From assembly GCA_002794775.1 (NCBI GenBank), contig NBAY01000036.1, positions 124,001-188,000 on the forward strand: a stretch of 64,000 bases of DNA, written 5' to 3'. Source of the stretch: Porodaedalea pini (Eukaryota > Basidiomycota > Agaricomycetes > Hymenochaetales > Hymenochaetaceae). Of this stretch, positions 10,874 through 21,940 are shown piece by piece. The translations under genes were made by a program, and so were the position numbers. The first letter of the stretch is position 1, and each line of letters begins with the position of its first letter. Below the pieces are notes generated by a model. The model was not told the DNA's origin. It did not search any database and saw only the letters and a program-made list of their open reading frames with translations.

Positions 10874-11317
10874 CAGAAAAAGACATGTAGAATGAAAACT
10901 GTACAACAAACATAAGTGAACATGTGGAGATTGAGTATAGAGAAGCTAAGAATTTCAAGGAGTTGAAATAGATGGGTGATGGGTCCAGGACAAATGATAA
11001 ACAGCGAAACAATAGAAGAGAAAGAGGAATATAGTTATAGTTATCCTTCAAGTCAAAGTAGACATTATGCTTTCCAGAGATGCTCTCCTTGTTGGTCTGA
11101 CATCCAATCTTGACACATTGGTTGTTAAGGAGGTAGGTGTGGTTCAGGATGAAGGAGCAACTGAGCAGGTGTAGGTAGGTACTACAAAATTGAGATGTGT
11201 GAAATTCACTCAAGTCCAAATTCCCATGCCTCTGCTCGCACATGCACGTGCATGTGCAAGCAGAAGATGTGGGAAATCAGTCACATGTATGTTGGTTTTT
11301 GATGCAGGGTGCCATTG
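10874..11317. other. Spacer before ProRS pseudogene
   Basis: A 124-codon minus-strand ORF (10869-11243) is hydrophobic and Cys/Ser-rich with no recognised family. It overlaps the LTR end and is probably fortuitous. Nothing else is seen. Confidence 0.3.
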
Positions 11318-12862
11318 CTAACTTCAACTTCTAAACTTCACCACCATCACAGTTGCCTCCCATTCTACTGTCTTCCTCTCTGGAATTGACATTGCTTCAT
11401 ACTTGCATGCTCTCGAAACTGGGGAGACCAAGCTTTAGATCTTGTGGAACTCAAGACTGATGCTGCAATGCCTGCTGCACCTATGTCTGCAATTGCCACC
11501 CCAGAAAAGGCAATGAAAAGTGAGGATCGGCAGTGCAGTGAAGATTGCTATAGGCACAAAGAAGGAGATCGACTTTCCAGGTTGGACTACAAAGGTGTGC
11601 AGATTGTTCTATAATCCCTCACTTTGTGCTGACAAGTATTATAGGTGCTGATCAAGGTCGATATGCTAGACTACTACAGTGTTAGTGGATGCTATATTCT
11701 TAAGCCCTGGTCATACAGCATCTAGGAAGCAATCCAAGGTATTTAAAAAAACAAGCATCTGTATATCAGGTTCTTACTCGCCACAGAATGGTTCAGCGCG
11801 AGAGTCAGGGAGATGGGTGTAGAGAATGCTTACTTCCCGACGTTCATCTCTCAAAAGGTGATCGAGTGTGACAAGGACCACATTGAAGACTTTTCTCCAG
11901 CAGTGGTGTGGGTGACCAGGGCGTACACGTTTGAATTTTTTTGATTTCCACTCGATGTTGACATGTGTCTTCAGAGGGAGCTCTGAGCTTGAGGAGCCCA
12001 TAGCAATCCGTCTGATTACAAAAATGGCCATGTATCCCTACCACGCCAAATGGATCAAGAGCTATTGCGATCTACCCCTCAAGCTCAACCAGTGGATCAG
12101 TGTTATGTGCTGGGAGTTCAAGGGCCCCCAGCCATTCCTCCATACGTACGAATTCCTATGGCAGGAAGGTCACACTGCGCATCTCACGAAGGTGGTCGAC
12201 ACTGAAGTATGGGAAATTCTCTACTTATATTGTCGCATATACGAGGAGCTGCTCACTGTACCTGTCATCCCAGGCATCAAGTCTGAGAGGGAGAAGTTTG
12301 CCGGTGGTCTTCACACAACAACTGTGGAAGGCTTCACTCTGATGACCAGCCGTGGCATCCAAGCTGCGATGTTGCATTGCCTTGGCCAAGCTTCTCACTG
12401 CCAGAGATGTTCAACATGTGGTCAAAGACCTGGACAATCTGCAGGGTATAGGTCCAAACAGTGGCTAATTATTTGCGTGGTAGAACTCATGGGGCCTTAG
12501 CATGCACATCATCAGATTCATAGTCATGATTTGTGGCAACAACCAGGGTCTTGTTCTCCATCACACATTGCTCGCGTCCAAGCAATTGTTGTCCCCTGCA
12601 GTATCGCCATGTGCACTAATGAGTAGGAGCCATACGACCGCTGTGAGGAGCTCACAAAGATGCTCAGGAAAGCCGGTATCTGCGTGGAGGTGGATGTATG
12701 GGACGGCTACACTCCTGGCTACAAGTTCATCGACTGGGAATAGAAGGTGTGAAAATACAATTATTCCTTATTCCTCGGTTTGTCTGCACATCTCAAGACT
12801 ATCCAACAGCAGATGTTCGAGTACGCAAAGGCATTGTACATGTCTCACCTGCACGTCATGAC
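11318..12862 (+). pseudogene. Prolyl-tRNA synthetase pseudogene, copy 1
   Basis: The translated pieces follow the order of the cytosolic eukaryotic/archaeal-type prolyl-tRNA synthetase. They include 'VASHSTVFLSGIDIASYLHA' (about 11345), 'DMLDYYSVSGCYILKPWSYS' (about 11670), 'GVENAYFPTFISQKVIE', motif 2-region 'WEFKGPQPFLHTYEFLWQEG', 'GGLHTTTVEGF', then 'CVEVDVWDGYTPGYKF' and an anticodon-domain piece ending near 12860. Premature stops (TAG after ETGETKL), frameshifts and replaced key residues show it is dead. Intron-like segments are kept (for example about 11593-11651, ending tattatag), so it arose by DNA duplication and not from mRNA. The catalytic parent gene is not in this window. Confidence 0.88.
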
Positions 12863-12882
12863 CAATAGGACAATGTCGTGCC

Positions 12883-15090
12883 AACATTGCTTCACACTTG
12901 CGCATTCTCAAAACCGGTGTAACACCAACCGGTTCGTTGGGCATGGAATGAGCGGAACGCATGCGGTGTACGTCACAAAGTCGAAGAGCCTCGACTCGGC
13001 AATCAAACGAAGCGGTACACCCGGATCGGCGGAGATTGCCCGAACACGGAACGCACGCAACGACCGGATCGCACGCATCAGCTACTCGGACTGACCCCGG
13101 TGCACTTATCTGTGCGCGTGTCCTCTCGACCCTGCCAAAGGTTCGTTCATTTGCCTTTGTCTAAATGAACATGCGCCAGCCCGGCATTGGTCGTTCTGGC
13201 TCCGTACAAAGGATCCCGAAGCTCACCGACGCTACGCCAAGTCAACACGTGCCGTCCCCGCCTTTCAGTAGTTCGGATTGTGGAGCCACTCAAAGGAACA
13301 CTCAGGAGGCTCAGTGGTAGGACAATAGAGGACTCGTCTTATTTTATTTCGCCTTTCATGTTTACGCAGGACACTTGTTTAGTATTTATAGAGCGCCGAA
13401 TGTTGTAGATAGGACAGCAATTCCACCCCCGAGTTTCGACGCCTAACTTCATGTGCTATCTCTCAGGACTGTCTCTAGGTACGCCTCGGTGCCTCAGTGA
13501 CTTGAATCGCTCACCTCGACTTCGTTTTATTCGCGTTGCGCCCGTTGCGCTCATTCCGTCCATTCCGTCCTTACCTCATTTCGCTTCGTTCTCGTTATCT
13601 CGACTTCAATTCCCTCTCATCTCTTATCTTCTGAATTAAGTCCCATATCTCGCCCCACTCTCTGGTACTCCAGATGACGTCTGTTGAGCACAGGGACCAG
13701 CCGTCCATCCCGAGGACAATCCCGCTCCGAGAAGTTGTGTTAGTATTAGCACGTCTCCGTGTCTTCTGACACAGCCACCGACAATCCCCCACACATCTCG
13801 AGCGCTCCGCCAGCACTACGCTTTGAACACTTCCCTATTAGTATGCTTCATCGATTCCGTTGCCCCTGACACATCGGAACGCACGCAACCCGAATCCTGC
13901 GATCCGGAACCCACGGAACTCGACCGGAACGAGGGTATTGACCCACTAGACACGTCTCCCTCGAACTCAATCATCTGATTCCTATTCACTAACAACTGGA
14001 ACTCAGTATTATCACCGGGGAGACCAAGCTTCACAAAGTAGATTTTGTGGAACTCAAGACTGATGCAGCAGCTCCTGCAGTGCCCACATCTGCAATTGCT
14101 GCCCAGGAAAAGTCAACGAAAAGCGAGAATTGGCGGCGTGGTGAAGATTGCTATTGGCGTGAAGGAGTCGACTGTACGGTTTGGTATATGAACATGTGTT
14201 GATTGTTCTGTAATCCCTCACTTTGTGCTGACAAGTATTATAGCTGCTGATCAAGGCCGACATGTACAACTTACAGCATTAGTGGATGCTACATTCTTAA
14301 GCCATGGTCATACAGCATCTGAGGAGCAGTCCAAGGTATTTAAAAAGACAAGACTGTGCATCTCAGGTTCTTATTCACCACAGAATGGTTCAATGCAAGA
14401 ATCAAATATTTGGGTGTACAGAATGCTTACTTCCCGGAGTTTGTATTTCAAAAGGTGCTCGAGCGTGAAAGGGACAACATTGAGGACTTTTCTCCAGAAG
14501 TGTCATGGGTGACCAGGGCGTACATGTTCGAATTTTTCAATTTCCAACTCGATGTTGACATCTACGTCCTGAGAGGGAGCTCTGAGCTTGCAGAGCCCAT
14601 AGCAATCCGTCCGACCTCGGAAACGACCATGTATCCCTACTATGCCAAATGGATCAAGAGTTATTGTGATCTGCCCCTGAACCTCAACCAGTGGAACAGC
14701 ATTGTGTGCTGGGAGTTCAAGAGCCCCCAGCTGTTCCTCCGTACGCGTGAATTCCTATGGCAGGAAGGTCACACTGCGCATCTCACAAAGAAAGAGGCCG
14801 ATACTGACGTACGGGAAATTCTTGACTTATATTGTCGTGTGTATGAGGAGCTGCTCACCGTACCCATCATCCCCAGCATCAAGTCTGAGAAGGAGAAGTT
14901 CACTGGTGGTCTGTACACGACAACCGTGGAAGGCTTCATTCCAACAACCGGTTGTGGCATCCAAGCTGTGACGTCACATTGCCTTGGCCAAAACTTCTCA
15001 CGGCCAGAGATGTTCAACATGTGGTCAAAGACCTGGATGATCCATAGGGTATGGGTCCAAACGGTGGCAAATTATTCATGTGGCAGAGGT
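12883..15090 (+). pseudogene. Prolyl-tRNA synthetase pseudogene, copy 2
   Basis: A second, directly repeated copy of the same gene segment, beginning 'acattgcttcacacttgc' and split by a 1.1-kb solo LTR (12918-14014). After the insertion it continues through 'ISGCYILKPWSYSI'-like sequence (in a shifted frame) to an unbroken 261-codon ORF (14356-15141). That ORF includes '[14 protein letters not shown]', '[17 protein letters not shown]', '[11 protein letters not shown]' and 'SHCLGQNFS', closer to the family consensus than copy 1. Reading runs through a retained intron (about 14518-14572). The N-terminal part has frameshifts, and the LTR separates it from its start, so function is very unlikely. 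No anticodon-binding domain remains. Confidence 0.88.
12918..14014 (+). repeat. 1.1-kb solo LTR inside ProRS copy 2
   Basis: It starts TGTAACACC and ends AGTATTATCA, and is flanked by CCGG on both sides (12914-12917 and 14015-14018). Copy 1 of the ProRS pseudogene is continuous at the equivalent point ('gaaactggggagacc'), which fixes the insertion site. A TATA-like 'agtatttatagagcg' lies near 13383 and CT-rich 'cattccgtccattccgtcc' near 13553. It is rich in CpG, unlike the pseudogene around it, so it inserted after most of the decay. No interior genes remain. Confidence 0.85.
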
Positions 15091-15640
15091 TATGGACAAG
15101 TCAGGGAGATGAGTAGGCAGTTGGAAGTGCTATACCACTAAGGTAGTAGATATCCAATGTATTTCGCATACGATAATATATAAATTTTGCAATCTGCCCG
15201 CTATCTAAACAAATGTGTAAGGTCATGAGCTACCCTAGCAGGTGTTACTACCTGCTGCTAGTGCAGCTTTAAGCAACTATGTGCTGCTTTACTACTACAG
15301 AGCTACAGCCTTTTACCAGCTATTACCAGCTATAGAATGCTACTGGACACTATACTACTATGGACTATGAAGCTATTCCCAGCTATAGAACACTACTGAA
15401 CACTATATTGCTATGAAATATGAAGCTATACTCTACTATACATTACTATATATATATGAAAATATGCACTATGGAGAGCTATACAGAACTCTGAACTATA
15501 TGTTGCTTTACAGAGCTGCATAGTGGGGGGGTAATCATAGAGTACTATGGAGCTTTACAGAACTATAGTCACTATATAGCAGTGTATAGCAGTGTAAAGA
15601 GCTGTAAAGATCTGTAAAGATACTTCCACTTTCCTGATGT
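15091..15640. repeat. Low-complexity AGCTAT/TACTAT array
   Basis: Degenerate repetition of 'gagctata', 'actatgaagctat' and 'cagctatagaa' words from about 15250 to 15620. It has the same flavour as the array at 8641-9060. It is non-coding and contains a run of seven G (about 15526). Confidence 0.6.
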
Positions 15641-16556
15641 TGGATTGGTGCAGCTTGAAGAGAATGGATTGTGCATTGTTCAAGAGAGCCTTGCCATGTG
15701 TCATCATGGTAGGAGAGAAGGGTGTTTTCATGATGAATGTGTTCATATGCCAACCCCTAATCTGCATATACTGCTGACCATTGTAGCATGCCAACCTCTC
15801 TTCAGTGAAGCTATCTGCTCTTCTGTCTAGACTATGGGCAACAATGGTTATGCCTTGCTCTTGACCAAGAAGAGGCTGCCAGCTGTTGCTGTTCTAGATC
15901 TGAAAGGACATCTTCAAGTCTGTTTGCATGAACATACACTTGTGTATCTACTAGTGGTCCTGCATGGTGGATATGCTCACCTGATATGCTGGTGAGATAT
16001 TTGTGGCCATCTCTTCTTGAGATGGAGTAGTACTTATGAAGTAACATGTTGTTTCTAACTTCTATACTTCAGATGTGCAGATAGCACATGATGCTACAGT
16101 GTGCAGGTCAAAAATAAATTACCACTACAGTGTCAAATCAAGGTGGAGGGGCTCCCAAATAACCCAGGCTGTAGCAGATAGGATTGTTTATGTAGTGCAA
16201 GAAGTTTTGTATTTTTACCTGTCAAATTGGCAGAGCTGTATGAAATGGACTATCCAAACCTAGGTGAGAGCAGGTATCCAAAGAACAGAAACATCCTCAT
16301 TACACCACAAATAGTGCACAGAATGACACCAAACTTATGCACAGGATTGCCATATATGTGAACCTGATTTACAGGTAGAGAAAAAAAAGTTATGGGATGA
16401 GAGGAAAGGGGTATGATTTTTGCATATAGTGAGGGTGAGGTGTTGAAACAGGGCTGGTTGACATTGTTTGACTTATTTTGACAAAAAAAATCATCTAACT
16501 TCAGATATTTTTTACAGATTCAGATTTGGATGAGCAAGTACATTTTTTTGAGTGCT
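15641..16556. other. Unassigned repeat DNA with overlapping ORFs
   Basis: Minus-strand ORFs (15832-16047, 15555-15794) and plus-strand ORFs overlap. None contains a family motif I recognise. The composition is that of the surrounding dead elements. The minus-strand frames appear to be one longer frame broken by stops near 15835, so a decayed transposon protein is possible. Confidence 0.3.
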
Positions 16557-16821
16557 TACAGCCATTTTCATAAGTCCTGCGACACGTGCATGTCACATGA
16601 AGTGAGCCACGTCAGAGCCAAAATGTCAAAAAAAATAGAGTAAATGTTGATTTTCTCTGTAAATTCTGCACAGTACCTGCTCATTAAGTACTCAAAAAAA
16701 AGGTACTGTGCAGAATTTACAGAGAAAATCAACATTTACTCTATTTTTTCAACATTTTGGCTCTGACGCGGCTCACTTCATGTGACATGCACGTGTTGCA
16801 GGACTTATGAAAATGGCTGTA
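16557..16821. mobile_element. Short foldback MITE, same family as 3949-4801
   Basis: Arms of about 120 bp run TACAGCCATTTTCATAAG...GGTACTG and back to ...CTTATGAAAATGGCTGTA, with a 24-nt centre. The outer 135 bp match the outer arms of the 853-bp foldback. The central part of the long element, including one inner arm, is absent, so this is probably an internal-deletion derivative. The arms differ from each other at several sites, unlike the long copy. Confidence 0.85.
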
Positions 16822-16947
16822 ATGAACATGTATTGTGAGGAATTGACACAGTAAATCATCATTTACTTGAATTTCAGCAGTTATGCCACAAGATGTGTCA
16901 AAACCACATGAATTTGATGTGTGATAATACTTCTGAAAAGGGCAGTA
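16822..16947 (-). repeat. 126-bp partner segment, inverted copy
   Basis: It is the reverse complement of 3823-3948, ending CTTCTGAAAAGGGCAGTA. Finding it attached to both palindromes shows that segment and palindrome travel, or were duplicated, as one unit. Confidence 0.6.
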
Positions 16948-17639
16948 AAATGTCCATGACACCTTGCTATAGGCCACATGCTATTTTTGCATACCTGCTT
17001 GTTTTGACTCCAATTCAGACCAGTCCTCAGCCTGCCAGGGGGAAGTAGGTATAAGGAGGAAAGCATTACCAAGCAGTGAACAAAAAGACTGCAAATGAAA
17101 TAGGAACAGGCAAAGTAGTCCTTACTTGCCTTCATCACTGAAATGAAGATGAGCTATCAAAGGTACTTAATTTTCAGCTCCAAGGAGTAAGAAACTGTCT
17201 AATAGGAGTGAATGCCATGTGCAAAAGAAGTGAGGCAATGGCTGAACATTCAACTGGAAGGCACCTAGGTAGTGCCAACACTTGAGCCCATAAGACAGAT
17301 GGGACAAAAAAATCTTTGTTGCTGTCAGAGAGACTGGAAATACATACAGAAAAATTGTCTACTCACTTTTGTTGCTGTCAGAGAGACTGAGGCAACAAAG
17401 GCATCGGAAAGGGTTCAAATAGAAAGGATTATATAATATCATTTATACAGTACCAGTCCAAAAGGAATCCATTGAGAATTACTCTTGGAATACATAAATT
17501 GGCATGTGCATGCCAAAGGATTGCTCAACTCAGTGTGAGTGCATATGAGTGTCAGACAAGTTTGTATTAGCTTTGGATGGGTTGGGGAGTGAAGGGAATA
17601 TGAAAAGGATATGAATAGAATGTAACGTGCCCTGCTCTG
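16948..17639. other. Spacer without recognised gene
   Basis: It contains short direct repeats ('gttgctgtcagagagact' at about 17317 and 17370) and no supported ORF. Confidence 0.4.
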
Positions 17640-17830
17640 AAGGTCCAGATGCTATGCTGCCACTGAGTTTTGGGCTCAGACTTGGTCTTTGGGCTCAGAC
17701 TCGGTCTTCAGGCTCAGACTCGGTACATTCGCAAAACTCGGCACTCAGGCTCAGACTCAGCATGATTGTGAGACTTGGCATTCAGGCTCAAACTTGGCAT
17801 GGTCATGGTGTAGACTCAGTACTCTGAGTC
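17640..17830 (+). repeat. Degenerate GGCTCAGACTCGGT repeats
   Basis: About eight imperfect copies of a 14-20-nt unit (ggctcagactcggt / ggctcagacttgg) lie in tandem. The overlapping 66-codon ORF (17627-17827) is just the repeat translated. Confidence 0.7.
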
Positions 17831-18615
17831 ATGACACAATGTCTTGACAGACTCAGTATCATATTGGATGTGGTAAGAACACTCTGGTGGGCTTACATCA
17901 ACAAGGCATAATCCATAAGGTAGCTTGTCATTTTGTTGGAAGAAACTGAACAGTGTTCAAAGGTCATGCCTTGTTGACATTGAAAAAAGAAGTAGTTTGG
18001 CCAGAAAAAGGATGCAGGGGTCCAGTTATAGGTGATAGAGTTCAGTTGTGATGCTTGACATCAGCAAGATGAATATCATTTATACTGAGATGTCAAAATG
18101 GCTGCAAGCTTTCTGAAAGGCATTGAAGAAACCAGGCCCAGAAATCCTATAGCCACGGGATGCTCGAATGTCTTCCTGTAACATTTCATGAGGCATCTGT
18201 TTGTGATTGTGCAGCTTCACTGAACATTTGTGAAAAATGGAGTGACAAATCAGCAGTCACCATTGAGAGCATATTCTAAGCAAAAGTGACACAGATCCTG
18301 AGTTCGGGCCACTATTTCTCTCTTCATTGAAATGCAGATGTTGGAAGAAAAGCAGTAAGAAGAGCGTTGAAATCCAAAAACTATTATCAACGGGCCCGGG
18401 GGTTTTCAAGATGTAATGTCACGTGAAGTGACTTGTCGCGACACGTCCGTACTCACGTGAGGAGGCGGATCAGATCTAAATTCTAATGTTGCGGAGTTTT
18501 GAGCGCACTGCGCCCTACTATTCGAGCATCACAGCCTTCAAGCTGCTCTCCTTAAAAACCCAGCCAGAAATGTTTCAATCACATTCGACTCATACTCCAA
18601 TCTTTCCCAAAGATT
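17831..18615. promoter_or_regulatory. Repeat/gene boundary; two TCACGTGA palindromes
   Basis: The left half is AT-rich spacer. From about 18390 the composition changes to balanced, CpG-containing gene-island DNA. TCACGTGA occurs at 18419-18426 and 18453-18460, 34 bp apart and about 160-200 bp upstream of the next start codon. CACGTG palindromes are the classic site of bHLH activators such as Cbf1/Pho4 types. That role here is inference only. Confidence 0.4.
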
Positions 18616-19974
18616 ATGGGCACTCAAGCATCTCCAGGAGAGCTTGTCGCGCATTCCAACGAAGACGCTGCCGCGCTCTTCGCCGACTTTCAGAGCGCTC
18701 CTGACCTTACACAGACCGCGCCTCTACGTCTACCATTCTGCCTCCCACAAGTGACTGCTGGAGCCAATGGATCTTTCATCAGAGCGTACAACGAGGAACT
18801 CCAAGCCACAGGGGTTGAAATCAATGACTGGATGCACTTCATGTGAGTGATTAATCCTTCTCTCGAGTTTAACCCTTCATGAAGGCTAACGGTTAAACCT
18901 TCAGCGATGGATTAAATATAGCAATGACTGCAAGCCCGCCACTTCGAGTCGTCGATCTCGCCGGATTCATTATTGGATTTATGTATGCCCTTCCCTTGGT
19001 TGATGCTATGTGAATTCTACAATTAATTTGCTGTCGTAACTTCCCAGACCAAATGAGTGGGCCGTAGCCGCCAGTGCCGGCATGCAAATCGCTGCACAGA
19101 CGGGCATCCATATCCTTGCCAAAACACTCACCGATCGTCTCCTACGACGCGCCAATGCTGAGTACTTTGCCCTCCGCGGCCTTCGCGTTCGCATCTGCAA
19201 GACCGCTGCCATGCGCCAGATCATCGGACTTGACCCTCCACCCGATCCTACCGTTATCAAATCAATGAGAGCCAAGGCCGCACGCTTCGCAAAAGGAGCT
19301 GGGCGAGTGGGCGAGTCGGTCGCGTTGCACCTGCCTGTCGTTCGCAGAGTGTATAACCGGTACGCATCGGATGTGCCCGTGATTGAGTCGACTATGGAAA
19401 GTGGGATAACGGCACGTCGTATCGGCCTTCTGAAGGATCACGCACTCCCACTCTCATTTGATGTGCCTCCGCTTGCTCCGTTAAACGGACTAATGGACAA
19501 AGCCTCTAGACTTTCCATGCGCTTACAGGAGTGGGCCGCTCGTCAGCGGAGTTCAAGGCGGATCGCAAGCGACAACTACTCGCAATACAAGAAGGGCGTG
19601 CGATGTTCCTCACACCTCGTCCATCTGCATTATCGTCAAGCTCCTCTACGAGCGTAGTGACGCAGGCGTGGGAGCGGCGGCAAACTCGCAAGGACGCGCG
19701 CGCTGAGCAGAAGGCTGTCGAGCGGGGGGATAGTGGCAAAGTCAGTAAGAGGCTTCGGGAAGATGTTCAGATCGCTGACCGCAAAGAGTTCAACGCGACG
19801 GACAGGTTGCTGTGGGTCGTATTAATGACTGCCGAGCAAGGTTCGTTTTTCAGTCCATAGAGAAAATCCGCAGCTGGAGGTTGATTGACCGTGCGGTCTA
19901 CAGATATGAAAATACAGGGAAGAGAGCTCGTAGACAGCGTGACAGACGTTGAAGTTATCCCAGAGGAAGAATGA
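18616..19974 (+). CDS. Uncharacterised conserved protein, possible frameshift
   Basis: Exons inferred at 18616-18842, 18905-18982, 19048-19840 and 19904-19974 join in frame at all three splice sites. The protein contains 'VVDLAGFIIGFIPNEWA', a small-residue helix 'VAASAGMQIAAQTGIHIL', and 'YFALRGLRVRICKTAAM', which I recall as typical of an uncharacterised basidiomycete family. The C-terminal third is charged, with 'DRLLWVVLMTAEQ' near the end. Within exon 3 the frame must change by one base near 19545, from '...LQEWAARQ' to 'EFKADRKRQLL'. This needs either an assembly error, a true frameshift or an alternative 110-bp intron (19419-19528, which restores the frame but removes conserved-looking sequence). 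Function unknown. Confidence 0.65.
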
Positions 19975-20403
19975 GAGGAGGAAATAAGATACGAGTACGA
20001 CGAGGCCACGCGCTATTCGGCTGGGAACAGTGATGAAACTACTGGAAGCAAGCGCCTGTAGAACTAATGCTGGAGCCAGCCCTATTACCGTATGTTCCTG
20101 GAGCTTTTTTTTCTGCTTCAGCCTCGATCAGATGCTGCAAGGTCTCTGGTCAACGGGTTAGCAGGGGAAACTATGGCAGAAATTGGTGGAACCAACATGA
20201 AGGGTGGAGCGATGCTATTTTCTTCGCTTGTTATAAGATATTTTGTAGAGGATGTCTGACTGTATACTTATTTATATAGATATCGGCCTTTCTGTACTGA
20301 CACTAGTACTAGTACTGACAGTACTGCTGATAGCCCGGGAGGAGGAGGGTTCGGAAGCGGCAAAACCTAGGTCACCGAGCCGGTCTTCAAACCGCCCTAG
20401 CAC
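19975..20403. other. Intergenic, no gene seen
   Basis: Tandem gene arrangement with COQ10 downstream. It has a small 'actagtactagtactgacagtactg' repeat near 20305 and nothing else. Confidence 0.4.
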
Positions 20404-21229
20404 ATGCTCTTGATGAGATTTCACCACAGTGTGCTGTCTTCGCGGCCGGTTCTCCGAAATGCCACCTTAGCACAATGCAGAAGGCGTGTCATTAAACGAC
20501 GTACATTCTTTGGCATCCCAAACATACCGTCTCTGTCGCCTTTCTCAAACAACGGCGGGCACGAACAGAGGTACCATGAGCGAAAGATTCTCCCGTGAGC
20601 AACAGTTTCTCTGCCTGCATCATTCGGCTCGATAACCTGGATAACTTTAGATATTCGCAGAAACAGCTTTATGAACTCGTCGCGGATGTAGACAACTATT
20701 ACCGCTTCGTACCGTACTGTACGGAGTCGAAGGTGTTGAACTCAAGATTCGTCAAGTCTCAAGCGTCAGGGAAAGAGGGGAAGTCGGAGAAGAAGGAGGC
20801 ACGTCTGACCGTCGGGTTTCTGGCATTCAGGGAGAGCTACGTGAGCGAGGTGACTTGTCAGCCCCATCTGTCCGTAGAAGTGCGTGTCAAATTCGTCTTT
20901 CGCTTGAAACATTTGACTAGACGACATTTGCTTAATAGGCTGTTGCGTCGTCCGGAACGCCTCTATTTAAGAAGCTCGTCACAACTTGGCGATTTCAGCC
21001 TGCAGACTCCTCATCTCCACATCCTACACAAATTGACATCGTCTCTCAACCTTCAACTTCATCTACAATGTCCAACGGGCCAACGTTATTATCCATCGAC
21101 CTCGTATTCGCATTCTCCAATCCCGTTTACGCAGCTGCATCAACAGCATTCTTCAAGCAGGTATCGTCCATGATGGTGCAGGCCTTCGAGAGGCGGTGCG
21201 TACAGGTCTACGGACAGGGTCAAAAATAA
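20404..21229 (+). CDS. COQ10: Coenzyme Q-binding protein COQ10, mitochondrial
   Basis: Exons 20404-20594, 20651-20879 and 20939-21229 give 236 residues. The first 55 residues are Arg/Ser-rich without acids, as expected of a mitochondrial targeting peptide. The START-like COQ10 domain follows: 'YSQKQLYELVADVDNYYRFVPYC' (residues about 64-86), 'LTVGFLAFRESYVSEVT', then 'LLSIDLVFAFSNPVYAAAST' and 'AFFKQVSSMMVQAFERRC' at the C-terminus. COQ10 binds ubiquinone in the inner membrane and is needed for efficient respiration and Q biosynthesis. Exon phases (2, 0) close exactly. A near-upstream in-frame ATG at 20413 is an alternative start. Confidence 0.93.
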
Positions 21230-21940
21230 GAACCGGCAAGGATCATAATAACGACAGTGACGTCTCGCGCTCGTCTCCTTGTGGTATCCGGTACTCACAA
21301 AGAGCACATTGCTTATAGGACCGGAGGCTTTAGAAACTGAAAACCCCCATAGAGTACTATATGCAGGATTAGATGTTAGTTATGGGCTATAAATATTTTC
21401 TTAATCGGCGTTTATTTCAACATACTTAACTCTGACCGTATGTTTTGCATTGAGCGTTCAACCCGTTCTTTGGGATTTTAGGGTTGCACACGATGTATTT
21501 AAGTACCTTTTCTGGCATTCTAAAGCAAAATGTAGGTAACTTCCCCCTTCATTTATGTCGCTCGCCTTTTTTCTCGCTGACAACCTTGCCACACGTATAG
21601 TGATTTGCAAAGGTGGAGTTCCGCGTATGAGGGTACATTCGATTGGTTCTAGAGCGTTACCCCAAGACTGGAAGAAATTATCGCTTGCGCTCGCTACCCG
21701 CTCGGCTACACGTTTAGTTAAGAAATGACCTCCGTGTCCTGCGTGTCTGTCTCTTTTTCTTTCTTCACCCCACCTCTGCCCATCATCACTACGTATCACT
21801 CTCTTCACCTGCTGCGCGACCTCCATCCTTTTTACGCCGCCGGCATCACCACAGTCGTTACATAACCAAACCATCGAGTCGCAGTCCACGCGCTCTTCTC
21901 TCGCGACACTTGTCCCATCAGGAAAAGAGCATAAGCACCA
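21230..21940. other. Intergenic, no supported gene
   Basis: A 204-codon ORF on the minus strand (21458-22072) overlaps the next gene's promoter and first exon and lacks any motif, so I treat it as fortuitous. The region carries the promoter of the secreted protein gene downstream. Confidence 0.4.

Noticed and set aside
15535..16047. Minus-strand frames as a transposase
   Set aside because: No catalytic motif or family pattern could be recognised, so only noted as unassigned repeat DNA.
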